Below are positions 45,150 through 56,047 of a stretch of DNA of 64,000 nt, one piece after another (the stretch's first letter is position 1; every line of letters starts with the position of its first letter). A program made the position numbers and the translations under genes. The notes below the pieces were generated by a model. The model saw only the letters and a list, made by a program, of their open reading frames with translations, was not told the DNA's origin and ran no database searches. Source of the stretch: Xanthoparmelia taractica (Eukaryota; Ascomycota; Lecanoromycetes; Lecanorales; Parmeliaceae); the NCBI GenBank assembly GCA_033085395.1, contig JANQBS010000213.1, positions 1 through 64,000 of the forward strand, written 5' to 3'.

Positions 45150-45437
45150 CTTGCCACCGCCCATGCGTGAGATCCGTATGGTTGCTATCCATCACTACTC
45201 CAATCTATGTGCTTGAGCCTTGCCGCCATTCATACATGTGAAATACCCATGGCCTACGTCCACCACCACTTCAACCTATATGCATGCCGCCATCCATATA
45301 TGTGAAATACTTATGAACCACATCAACCACCGCTCCAACCTATGTGCTTGCTGCCATTCATACATGTGAGATCCGTATGGTCCATGTCCATCACCACTCC
45401 AACCTGTGCGCTTGCCGCCATCCAAAAACCACTCCGA
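45150..45437. repeat. Minisatellite, units of about 64-70 bp
   Basis: About four and a half units share TGCTTGCCGCCATTCATA, TGTGAGATCC or TGTGAAATAC, and CCACTCCAACCTATG in the same order. Copies differ by scattered substitutions. The reverse strand has a short open frame through the units, but this reflects the repeat. Confidence 0.75.
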
Positions 45438-47275
45438 ACTCTGGTCTGCCGTCATACTGCTCTCGCGCTCCTTGTGATCGACCACCCTCTATAGGTAGAC
45501 GTTCTGAATCGCCGGGATCATCGTCGAAGTATGCAAATACATGCTGCAGGCCGTCCAGTGAGCCTAGACCTATGCCAATGCTTGGTACTAAGTAGACAGG
45601 AACAGCGGTTTGGCATATTGTGGGGTGAGTCTGCAAATCCCATCGTTTCGCCCGAATGAGCCCTCTCCGACCCAGGTGGTAGGCCATGCTTGTGGTGTCT
45701 CAAAACTGCAGCACAGTGGCCTGCTGAGGCATGTGGAGATATCTAGTGCTGGCAATAGTTGTTCCGGTGCGTCTTGGGGCTGATCTCCAATCCTTCAATA
45801 GGTGTCGCTGTCACCACGTGGCACTCTCAATGAAAGTCCGCCTCATTCGGGTGTCAATATTCGTGCTCCTCTCTCGACTTCTGATCCCGTTCACGTTCAT
45901 CCTCAAGCTGATAGATCACCTGGCATTTTCCTTTTAGAGGTCGGTCACTGGACTTCTGTCACTGCGGCCATGGGAATGACGCGTTTTTCGTCCCTTGGGA
46001 GATCTGGCGCGTTGTACGATATGGTCCCGTGTAGCATTAACGGCCTGCAATCCTTTCCTTCTGAGTAACCAAGTTCTCACTTGCCAACGTTGAGGATGAA
46101 TTAAGGTTCTTTGTGATCAAATCTTTGGTTGGGCCTCCGACCCGAAGGCTAAGAGGAGATTTGCCCAAGGGAACACTACTGGATGCAATCGTCAGTCACT
46201 GCTAACATCTGTAACGGAGCTCCAGAGTCGGGGTCTTACCAGAAGTTCGACATCCTAAGAGCAAAACAACATGTATTTGAGCCCAACAGCTCGCGGTGTG
46301 TCTTTTCCGATGCCATCTGCCCTGTCCAGAAGATACCATGTCCATTGTGTGCAAGGGATGGCCTTGAGTGGTGTAAATGCAATGCCTTGATTGATGGATG
46401 ATCAACTCGTTGGTGAATGGGCTGCTCCAGAAGGCCTTGTGGAAGACGGATGTTGGAAGAAGCGGAGACTTGTCAAGGTCGTGCTCATTTCGCTCGTTGT
46501 GGCTTCGTGGGTAAGTGAGATATTTGCTGACGTCTTCTCGAAGGACTAGGGATTCGCCTCAAGGCCAACGAAGCAGGAGGGCATGTTATCACGGCGGGGA
46601 ATTTTTTATTTTTTTTACAAAAAGAATAAACTAAAAACCAAAAGATTACTCGACGCTTGAGCTGAAGGGGCAGCCGGGAGTTGTCATGACCTCTGCCCTG
46701 GGGCCAGGGGGCCACCAGGCTCGGCCGGCGGCGGCAGGGTCAGGCCACTTCCAGGCGCTGTGTATCGCTTAGCAGCAGGCATCCGGAGATGAACGACATA
46801 CATACAAGATCTGCGACCTCCCGACTGCCCCATTCAAGCGGGAGAGAACCCCTAGCATTGCAATATATCAACAAGAAAACTTAATTATGTGATCTGAATT
46901 AATGGGTCTTGAAAAGATATTCAGTAATTATGCTGAAGAAAATTTTGCATGATGAACAAAACCTGAGGGAATAGGCCCTATAAAACAGCACTAACGGAGG
47001 CTAACGCAAACGCTATTGAGTAAGGAAACTACGACCGCAACAAGTTCAGCGCATTCAGGTAAGGACCAGACCCGGAAGGGCCAGACGTATGTCGGGTTTC
47101 TACCCCACATACAGCAGCGTTTGCAGGGTACGATCCTATCTTGGCTACTAATCATGAAGTATATAGTCCAGTCTTTAGCGCAAGACTCAGGGGTTCAACC
47201 CCTAACATGCCAGATATTAACTTGCCTTTTGCCTCCTTGAACGTCAGTGGAACTGGGGCCCGTTTACTAGACCAA

Positions 47276-47401
47276 AGGATATAGAACAGTGCCTGTAACT
47301 TTGACTGGACGAAAATCCTGGACATTTCCACAAGCAGCAGGATATAGAACGGTGCATCTAACTCTGACCGGACGAATATCCTGGACATTCCCACTAGTAG
47401 C
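47276..47401. repeat. Tandem duplication of 63 bp
   Basis: 47276-47338 and 47339-47401 align end to end. Both begin AGGATATAGAAC and contain CTGGACATT. They differ at about a dozen scattered positions, so the duplication is old. Confidence 0.85.
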
Positions 47402-48229
47402 AGTCAAAGCCCTGAGCACTACAACCAACATCGGTCAAGCCAACTGGCTGGCAGCCCTTAGAACGCTACAGCCAAAAATGACACGAATACTGAATTTGGC
47501 AGTGCTATATTCATGGAAAGAACGGTATGAGATCAGGTCAGTGTAAGTCTTGTTAAGTAAACATGATATGATCAGCAAAGGGTTGCTCAAGAATGGGAAT
47601 TCGCTGATAGGTTCGCACCAGATCCAGAGAAAAGGACTCAAAAGAGAGGAATTGGCGACCAGATTTTCTTGCCTAGGCGCATGGAGCAGGCAGTATGTGA
47701 ATATGGAAGGCTCAGACAGGAAAGGAAACAGGGAGACTGAGGATACGATCCAAATCTTGTGGGATGAATGGGCATGGATCAAACAGCATACACAAGGGTT
47801 GAGGCCACTTCGACCAGCAGTATTAGCGAAATTTCTCTGCAATCATTGATCAATTGTATTAAGCTAGGTCAATCGAACTTAGTCTCTCGCTCGTAATGTC
47901 TCGGCGTTGTTATATGTTTGCCAACACTTGAGGTCTTATCTTCACTGTTTCAGACTTAGCTTGCACATTTCAATTATAGACTTCTTGAACCTCGGGACCG
48001 CATGGTTTTGCTTGTTTACACTATTCTAGAGGTCATACTTTGCTCCCTGCATCTTCTATCGCTTTCGGCAAATACCCATTTCATTCTGCACAAGTAAAGA
48101 TACACAATCAATCCCCTTTAGGTGAGCTAAGCGAAGACACTATCCACACGGCAAAGGCTAACATCAACCTAGCTCCGAAACACACGCTCAGAGATTTGGA
48201 AATACTCCACAATCATTCAAGAACTCAGA

Positions 48230-49502
48230 ATGTCTGAGGCCACATGGGGCAGACAACCTGGCCGCAATATGAACAGAAAGCGCTCAGCTACCAGCTTCGA
48301 TATCGCTATCGACACAGACGTTCGACAAAAGAACGATGATGGCCACGACAGCATTGACTTGACTCCATCACATCGAATACCTGAGGTGCTAGGTTCAGCT
48401 CTAACAGAGTCCGCATCTTCAACCTCAGCAGGAGGACCTCAGCCTTCCCAGCTCTCAACCCCTGCGGTAGGGGTGAAATCTTTCCAAATCGCGTCAAATC
48501 ACAGCAGTCACTGACATCGCTGCAGTTTCGAGCCATCCGAATTCCTACTGCGCCATCAGTGCCCAAGTCGTCGAAACAGTCAACTTCGGCGCCAGAACCA
48601 GCGTCTAAGGAACCGTCCGCCTTGGTATCAGAGTCTCAGATCTCGCAAAAGTCCAGCTTGGCTCCAGAGGTTGAATCCTCGAAACAATCCGTGTTGATAT
48701 CAGGGCCCCAGCCGTCCAACTTGCCTAACTCGTCCACGGGTCCTTTCCTCAAACCTGAGCTTAAAGCCCTAAATACCGACACTCAACTCGACAAACCCAT
48801 CGACGAAGGTGAAAAAATCCGGAAATGGGACCCCAAAGAGTATGACAGGGACGTATTCGACAGCGACGACAAGAACATGAGTTTGATAGTCATGAGGAAA
48901 CTAGCGCATGGACTATCCCTTTTGAAAGAAGCCTTGGAAGACTACAAAAAGTTTAACTTCTACCTTGGCAGTAAGCAGAACCCTTATTTATGCACTCTAC
49001 CAAATCTAATGCATCATACGCATCACTCATACTACTAGACATCGTCTCCGGCCCCCGCCACAAAGGTTTCCTCGAGGCCATCTCCGCCACCGTCACCAGC
49101 ATCGACTCATACACCACCCGCCTCCGCACCCTCCGCGACGAGAAACAACGCGGAAACCCAGACCCAAGCGACATGGAACTTGTCGCTGAGGACCTCTCCC
49201 ACGTCTTCCACTCTCGCCGCAAATACCTGTGGGATCTCATGGAGGAGGAAGTCGACATGACGAATAAAGGCGAGAGAACAATGTGGGTTAAGGAGAAGAA
49301 GAGCGTGTTGGGGGAAACGATGGGCAAGATGCTTACGTGTTTGGAGGAAATGGATAACGCTAAGGGTAAAGGGTGGAAGGAAAGGGAAGTTAGGATCATG
49401 AAGGAGGGCTGGGAGAGGAGGTGGAAGGCGTATGGGGGGATGGATACGCGGGATCTGATGCGGGCGGGGTGGATCTTGGATGTTGGGAAGTGGGATTCGT
49501 GA
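48230..49502 (+). CDS. Hypothetical protein with Ser-rich N-terminus and helical C-terminus
   Basis: Exons 48230-48472, 48526-48970 and 49039-49502 join in frame to 383 aa. Intron 1 has a choice of donor (GTAGGG at 48467 or GTGAAA at 48473, both phase 0) and a CTGAC branch; intron 2 is GTAAGC to CTAG. The first half is Ser/Pro-rich and disordered (KSSKQSTSAPEPASKEPS). The second half is helical and acidic-basic (IRKWDPKEYDRDVF, VSGPRHKGFLEAISATV, RRKYLWDLMEEEVDM). No domain is recognised. It resembles the following gene in layout and in several C-terminal positions. Confidence 0.62.
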
Positions 49503-50064
49503 TGGGATTATGCCCACTCCCGGAGATGGCCGAGGTTGTTGTTTTTTTCTTTCTTTTTTTCCTGCATGCAAGGTGCTCAGAAGGGAATTACGGGCTAGAT
49601 AATGCGAGACAGGTGTGTGTTTTCGTCGTGCGAGGTTGGTTTTCTCGTGGACTTTTTGCTCGTCCAATGAAGGGGTTTTAGGGAGGATGCACGCAGCCTT
49701 TTGACGGGTTGGATATTGTGAGGAAGCCTGGATGGAGATGCATGCAAGTTTGACTTGTAGTGGTTATCTTAGATAATTGACCTGGTTATCTCCCTTAGTT
49801 GTTTGCTTCTCATGCACATTGATCGCGTAAATACGCAAATCACAGGGACAGCTTTGGATGTTACTTTTCGTATCTGATACAACAAATAACACCTCACTCT
49901 TTCCCCTCTCTTTCTCCCTTTGATTTCCTGCTTTCAGGTTCCCCCATATGACTAGGAGACGTCCCTCTCGTTCAGATCGTGATCCTACTTCCAGACAATT
50001 ACCAATAATCACCTACCGCCACATCCTTGCACCCACCGCTCCCTCTCTTGCTCCCGCACGAGTC
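49503..50064. other. Intergenic between two related hypothetical genes
   Basis: No gene. A CT-rich run at about 49895-49920 lies upstream of the next start. Confidence 0.5.
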
Positions 50065-51195
50065 ATGGATCGAGCCAGTTACCAAAGCAACCGCCGACCC
50101 TCCTTCGGGTCCCGACGTTCAAGCAGCCACATCAGCCGGCGCGACGCATCCGACTTCAGCGACGGCCACCGCACCCTCGCCGTACGCCCCAGATACCCGG
50201 ATCGAAGCAAGAGCACCGTGAACTACGAGTCCGGCATCCGCGGCGGCGTCATTTACTGCCCGCCCCAGCGCCCGAGTCTGCGTCCGAGCCCAATGTCGGC
50301 TTCCTACACCGTGGATCCCTTTCCCGTACTCGACGAACTCCCTCGCCGGGCCGAAGTGTACGAAGTGCCTCTATCGTACGCCTCGGACTTCGACGGCTCG
50401 CGGAGTCGATCCTCAGCGCAGACTTCGCGGCCGAGTTCTAGGGGATCGGAGAACGTGTACACCGAGTTCGAGGACGATGAGGAGAGGGAGCGAAAGCGGT
50501 TTTTGGGGACGGAATTGTATGGGTATTTGATGGCCATGCGGCTCAAGGAGCGGCTTGTGGATGTGCGTCAGGTCTTGAATCTGTACAAGGATTTTGACCG
50601 CGTGAGTGACCGTAAGTGCTACTTGTTCCTGATGTCTCCCGAAGAAGCGTTGTCACCAGACGCACGGAGGCATTTATTTTGTCAAGAATACATCTAAAAC
50701 CCAACAGTGACACGTTGCTCAGGTATCTTTGTCATCGAGACGCAGAAGGACTTCATTGAGATGATCCGTCAAGCAATCGAAGCCACGAGAGAAGTTGAAA
50801 AACCATTGCGCAGATGGGCCCAGTCGGGGAAAGGCAAAACCGAAAGAGGATACTACACACATAAGCTCCTTGAAACGGCATCCGAACTTATCAGACTGTG
50901 GCAGAAGCGTTTCGACTGGATCAGGAACAATTCTGACGAGGTTCTCAACGCGCATGGTGCAAAGGGTTGGGTCAAGCGGCAAACGTACGCCACCAGGAGG
51001 GAAAAGTGCATGTCTTCTGTCGATGAAGCTTCGATGCTTCTCAGGCCGAGGGAAATGGATGAGATCATGGAAGGGGTGCAGGAGTTGGGGGATAGGTTGA
51101 AGGGGGGCTGGAGACACGATGGTCGTTTATCGCCGGAGGGAATGCTAAGGAAAAAAGGGCTTAAATGGGGCACATTAACTGGGAGGGCTTTGTAG
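50065..51195 (+). CDS. Hypothetical protein, Ser/Arg-rich then helical
   Basis: Exons 50065-50611 and 50723-51195 (GTAAGT donor, CAG acceptor) give 339 aa. An earlier in-frame Met at 49948 would add 39 residues. The N-terminus is Ser/Arg-rich (RRPSFGSRRSSSHISRRD). A helical region follows: LGTELYGYLMAMRLKERLVDVRQVLNLYKDFDRVSD, then FVIETQKDFIEMIRQAIEATREVEKPLRRW and WQKRFDWIRNNSDEVLN. No family is recognised. In order and overall design it parallels the preceding gene, so the two may be diverged tandem duplicates. Confidence 0.68.
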
Positions 51196-52625
51196 CTACC
51201 TCGACCATAGCTTTTCTCAGTCTTATCCACGTCTTTGGACGTCTCTGCTATTGCGTGCCTGTGCCGATGATTTGGTTTCGGGCGATTTCATTTGCCAACC
51301 TGGCTGAACTGTAGCCCACAAGCAAAACCTATAGTCATCGTAATTGACTATGGTCGTTGATATGCTTGTGTCCTCAACCACGTGTATTTTTGACCCTAAA
51401 TGCATCATTGAGCCGATCAGAGGGAGGACGGCAAGACTGGTTCAGGCTTCTATCCGTGAATAGAGCTAAAGCGATTGCTTGGCGTCTTAGTCTGTTTTCC
51501 CCTGTACACTAATACCAGCGAACTAGGTAAAAAGGATTAGCTATGGCTAACAGTCTCTCAAGAAGCCTGGCAGTCTTGCGAAAAGGGAGAGGGTGGGGGG
51601 AAAGACTCGACTCAGCAGCCCTCTCAAAACTTCCGTACCTGGACGCGCTGTGTCAGAACGCGCATTCTTGACCAAAGACGATCAGAGCTGTGGAGACAGA
51701 ACTCCACATATACATCTGCCCAGTGATAAGCAAAAATCGTGCTCGTCGAAAGAGTTTTTGAAAGAACACCAGTCACCCATAAACGAGTTGCTCCAGAAAA
51801 AAATTCTCCGGCTACCCATCGTCGAAGGAAGTATTCAACATCCCGGCATATCCCAAATATCTCAGCAGAGAGTTAGTACAGCGGAACCACATCCACAGTG
51901 CTAGGTTGATGTTGCGGCTCGGGACCTTCAATTGGAGGTGAGGACTTTCTAGAGTAAAAGGGAAATTCTAGGTAGCAGACGCAAGCAGTCTTTTTAGTCA
52001 ACCTATGCCTTGCGTGTTACGCGGGCATTTGCGCTCGATGGTGTGATTGATGATCGTTCCGTATCTGCAAGACCTACATGACTCCTAGATAGACATTACT
52101 TCCGGAACAGCAAGGTACTGCAACGACCGAATCGCCCAATTGAAATTTCTCGACCATCATGAAATTACTAGACCGTCTTGTTTACTAAAAGATATGACAG
52201 CTTTGGACCTGCAGACGTAGAGTATAGCATCTGATCAATTCAACATGGCATGAAGACAGTCATCCCTGGGGACATTCTAGATACTTTAGGACCAGCAGAG
52301 TGGGCAAGGAGAGCATAGTATGATCGGCTGGCCAGTGTGTGATTACAGCGGCGTTATCAGGCGAGAAGTAGTTGTCATTTCTGATAGCTCGCCCAGTGCT
52401 ACCAAAGGTACCGATGCTAGAGTCGAGGGATTTAAGGAAGTGGATGTGGCAATGTACAAGCCATTTGGAGAGCTAGACCTGAGCTGGGGAGAACCATGAC
52501 CGTCTCTGTAATGAATCACACAAGGCAAATGGTGAGGAATGGAGACAAGTACCTGGTGTGAAATAATATCCTTGACGCTCTAAACTTGTAGACTCCGGCT
52601 TTTATAATCGTATAGCGCATCATAA
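51196..52625. other. Gene-free stretch of about 1.4 kb
   Basis: Short overlapping frames only (for example 51593-51904), none with a motif or splice support. The two flanking genes converge here. Confidence 0.5.
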
Positions 52626-53402
52626 TTACTTGCCAACGTTCGTAAACCGCAAGTATGGCTTGACTTCCCGAACCTCCCCAAATTTCTTCCTTGCATCTTC
52701 CGTGGACACGCTGGGCGGTACGATAACATCGTCACCAGGTATCCAGTCAATCGGTGTGGTGACACCCTTCCCATCGCCAGTCTGCAAAGAGTCAATCACC
52801 CGCAGTACCTCACTTGTATTCCTGCCCGTGCTGGCCGGGTACATCATTGTCAACCTAATCTTTTTCTGGGGGTCAATCACGAAGACGCTTCTGATAGTGA
52901 ACGCGATGCCCTTGTCGTCTTTGTTCGTCACATCCTGGGCGTCAACCATGTCGTATGTATACGCTATTTTGCGGTCTGCGTCTGCGATTATGGGGAACTG
53001 CAAGTCGGTCTTGGATGTCTCATTGATGTCAGAAATCCAGCGGCCGTGTGAGGAGAGGTCGTTCGCCGAGAGCCCAATCATCTTTACACCTCTCTTGTCA
53101 AACTCTGGCTTTAGTTTCGCAAAAGCTCCAAGCTCTGTAGTACAGACTGGGGTGAAATCTGCTGGGTGGGAGAATAGGATGGCCCATTTGCCGCCAAGCC
53201 ATGAATGGAAATCAATGTCGCCCTGTGTAGTTTTGGCAGAGAAGTTGGGGGCTATGCTCCCAAGTCGTAACCGTGGTTGCTCTTCTGTGGCCGTTGCAAG
53301 TCCTCGGCTGAGGAAAAGGGAGGTGGAGGGACGAGAGACGCGAAGGGAAGAACTGAGAGCTTTCCAAGACCGGGGAGCGGAGTGTGTGAAGACCGATGAC
53401 AT
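52626..53402 (-). CDS. PRX1: Mitochondrial-type 1-Cys peroxiredoxin
   Basis: A single exon of 258 aa from the Met at 53402. The first 35 residues are basic and Ser-rich (SRPSTSLFLSRGLATA), a mitochondrial presequence. The Prx6-type domain follows: LGSIAPNF, then LFSHPADFTPVCTTELGAFAKL with the peroxidatic Cys in PVCTTE. GLSANDLSSHGRWISDIN, FPIIADADRKIAYTYDM and the C-terminal arm IDWIPGDDVIVPPSVS are typical of yeast Prx1 and its fungal relatives. The enzyme reduces hydroperoxides, with glutathione or thioredoxin as partner. Length and motifs look intact. Confidence 0.93.
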   Translation of the reverse strand: MSSVFTHSAPRSWKALSSSLRVSRPSTSLFLSRGLATATEEQPRLRLGSIAPNFSAKTTQGDIDFHSWLGGKWAILFSHPADFTPVCTTELGAFAKLKPEFDKRGVKMIGLSANDLSSHGRWISDINETSKTDLQFPIIADADRKIAYTYDMVDAQDVTNKDDKGIAFTIRSVFVIDPQKKIRLTMMYPASTGRNTSEVLRVIDSLQTGDGKGVTTPIDWIPGDDVIVPPSVSTEDARKKFGEVREVKPYLRFTNVGK

Positions 53403-53563
53403 TGTGGAAGCGTATGGTGCACAATACTCCAATGATTAAAGATGATGTGAAAAGTTGTAGTGGTTTTTGCGCGCCTCAAAAATTCCGCCCGATCGCGTCA
53501 TCCGGACTTAAACTCACCTAAGCTCCGATACCTTTCTTGGCGTCTAACTAAGGCATGTTGTAT

Positions 53564-54195
53564 GTTGCACCGCCCCCGTGGATCGTGCATGCCCATGGAT
53601 ATGACGGATATCCATCGGGAGGATACTTCCTGGTGGTGCCGTCACGCCCATCTCATAGGCATTTTAAAAATTCCTTATTTCTTATTTCACTAATTATATA
53701 AAACGAATATTAGAAATCTAATAAAAAAAATATTATTTTTTATCGTTTATTTTATTTATATAATTTAAAATTATTAAGAAATAAAAAAGTTATTATTAAG
53801 AAAGAAATCTTTTTTTATAGAGATAAGTTTCGGGGGTGATAATCCCTAAGACCTCTATAATAGATTATTGTTAAAAACTTTAATTTTTTTATAAGACTTT
53901 CGAAGGCTTACTACCCTCGAATCTTAACCCTTAAAAAAAAAATCTTTTTTTAATAATAACTTTTTTATTTCTTAATAATTTTAAATAATTTTAAATAATA
54001 TAAATAAAATAAACGATAAAAAATAATATTTTTTTTATTAGATTTCTAATATTCGTTTTATATAATTAGTGAAATAAGAAATAAGGAATTTTTAAAATGC
54101 CTATGAGATGGGCGTGACGGCACCACCAGGAAGTATCCTCCCGATGGATATCCGTCATATCCATGGGCATGCACGATCCACGGGGGCGGTGCAAC
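53564..54195. mobile_element. Fold-back (MITE-like) element with long inverted arms
   Basis: The two ends are near-perfect inverted copies of about 230-250 bp. The left begins GTTGCACCGCCCCCGTGGA at 53564; the right ends with its complement at 54195. The outer 110 bp are GC-balanced, the inner parts very AT-rich, and a loop of about 120 bp joins them. There is no transposase. The near-identity of the arms argues that the element is fairly recent and has not been changed by RIP on one arm only. It lies about 160 bp from the peroxiredoxin start. Confidence 0.85.
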
Positions 54196-54771
54196 AGTAA
54201 TGCGACGTGCCACTGATACATTACTCTAGCAGGAAACACATAGCGAGAACGCCCTGAGGAAATGCCAAGATGCAAGCTTGCCTCCGAGCTGCATATGTAA
54301 GCACTATTACGTCCTCTATAGGACATCCACACTAAAAGGGTATAGAATTGCTAATGCGTTAATCATTGACTTTAGGGAAGTGGACTTGTATTCTATCGTG
54401 AAGTTGGCCTGAGTGGCTGGCACTTCACACAGGTCATAGCTTCTTTATCGGATTGTATCACGGATTGTATCCTTTGGCGCGCCTCGAAACGTCCGTATTT
54501 CAAGCCGCCGCGCAGGTGCCCGCGTGAACTTGGCAGGCCAAGTTCGGGAAGGCTAGACACTGCAGGCGCAGCCGCTTACAAGGATAAATACGAGATTCCA
54601 GCTCACATCATTATCAAGGCGCAGGTGAAAAGGGCATCAAATTCCATCTGTGCACGAGATTCTCCCGTCAGCTCTTTACGCATTCCTTAATACGTGCTCC
54701 GTTCCCACTTCAAGGCAGAGTAGCAGTCTTTCACTACAACGCCATATTGCGAATGCTCTCGCCCTCATCCA
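54196..54771. other. Intergenic, promoter of the surface-protein gene
   Basis: No supported gene is seen in these 576 bp. Confidence 0.5.
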
Positions 54772-55542
54772 ATGAACATTCTCGCTCTCTCTGCCATTCT
54801 GGCGCTTTTCGCCATAGGATTTTGTTCTGCGTCGGCTTCAATTGAAGTTCGCCAGGCGACCGTCGCTGTCTCTGTACTGACTGGCTATTCAAACACTGGA
54901 ACCCCCTATCCAAACTACACCGTCAGCGTCCCAGAAAACGGCGTTACGATCCCAATCAGTAGGGCCCTCTCGATCTCTTTAGAGCCCACCACGTCAACAA
55001 ACCCTGGAAGATGGAATAATATGGCTGACCTCGCCTAACCAACAGCAAATCCCTTGATCGTATACTCAATTTCATCTCAAGACGACTTGTTCAATCCTAC
55101 ACCTCATCACGCCCAAGCCAATTGCACCTTCACCCTCGAAGATGGCACCAAGGCGTATGTCACATACACACAAGACATTATACCCCAGAAAGTGGTATCG
55201 GTATCCTGCGTTGCTGCTCAATATGAAGGCATCAATACCTCGATTATCCCACCTGGTCTTTACCCCGCTTCGCCTACCGCTCTCGGCTTGACGTCTGTTA
55301 TTATTTCTTCGGCAGATGATGTTGGTGCTATGAGCAGCCTTGTACCGCCATACCCAACAGCGACGGCGTCTTTCCACGTGTCTGGTACTACTGGGGCATC
55401 TGCGTCTGCTGCTCCGAGTGCTACGGGTGTGATGACGGGTGGGAAGAGCGTGGTGCCTTTTACTGGTGATGCTAGCAGAGCTACTAGGTCCTTTGGCCTT
55501 TTTCTTGTTGCTTTGCTTGGTGGTGTTGTTGCTCCTTTGTGA
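54772..55542 (+). CDS. Secreted, probably GPI-anchored hypothetical protein
   Basis: Exons 54772-54958 and 55046-55542 (GTAGGG donor, CCTAAC branch, CAG acceptor, 87-bp intron) give 227 aa. The signal peptide is MNILALSAILALFAIGFCSASA. The body has single-domain features (VSVLTGYSNTGTPYPNY, CTFTLEDGTKAYVTYTQ, SVSCVAAQYEG) with two visible Cys. A Ser/Ala/Thr-rich stalk and a hydrophobic end (SFGLFLVALLGGVVAPL) suggest a GPI-anchor site after the stalk. No family is recognised; it is probably a cell-surface protein. Confidence 0.72.
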
Positions 55543-56047
55543 AATAATATATTCTGATTCGAGACGTAAAAATATATCATTAATTCAAACCAAGGAATGT
55601 AAGACTTTCTAAGTAGTAATAAAATCAAGTACTATTCTTTCACAAGGTGGGCCCTAAAGACTCCGTAAAGAGATATATAGGGACTATACTAAGTATAGGT
55701 CTCGAGATTTAGTTCTCTAACGAAGCGAGATATTCTACGAATACTTCTAATAAGAGACTCACTAAGTAAACTTTTATACTTCGTACTCTATTAGATACAA
55801 TCATCCTAATAGGTAGGGATCTGGGTATGAAGCGCAGACACCCCCGGGCTTGTATTTTGGGCCGAATGGCTAAATTCCTCGGGTACCTGACAATTGTGTC
55901 TGCGCTTCATTCCGGGCTTGATCCCCCTGGAACGAGAGCATCGTGGGTAATCGCGCCACGCAGCTAGGACTCCCTCATCGTCGGCGGGTTTTTAGACGTG
56001 TTCGCAGTCTCATCCGTGTTGCTTGTGGAGCTCAAGGCCGTGCTGGT
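55543..56047. other. Intergenic with an AT-rich remnant and an inverted repeat
   Basis: From 55640 to 55800 the sequence is AT-rich with TpA bias, like a RIP-degraded fragment. After it, 55827-55841 and 55896-55910 form a 15-bp perfect inverted repeat. Confidence 0.5.
55827..55910. repeat. Perfect 15-bp inverted repeat
   Basis: ATGAAGCGCAGACAC at 55827-55841 and its complement at 55896-55910, separated by 54 bases. CCGGGCTT occurs beside both arms. It could be the ends of a very small transposon remnant. Confidence 0.7.

Larger units (their letters stand above)
44900..48229. other. Gene-poor region of about 3.3 kb with repeats
   Basis: It begins with an A/T-rich run (44960-45010), then a minisatellite (45150-45437), unsupported frames to about 46400, an A/T-run (46600-46640) and a two-copy 63-bp repeat (47276-47401). 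Frames at 47289-47849 read open but in shifting phases and lack domains; they may be a decayed gene. Confidence 0.5.

Noticed and set aside
46183..46401. Cys-rich 72-codon frame
   Set aside because: It has several Cys but no signal peptide and no support for expression, so it is probably chance.
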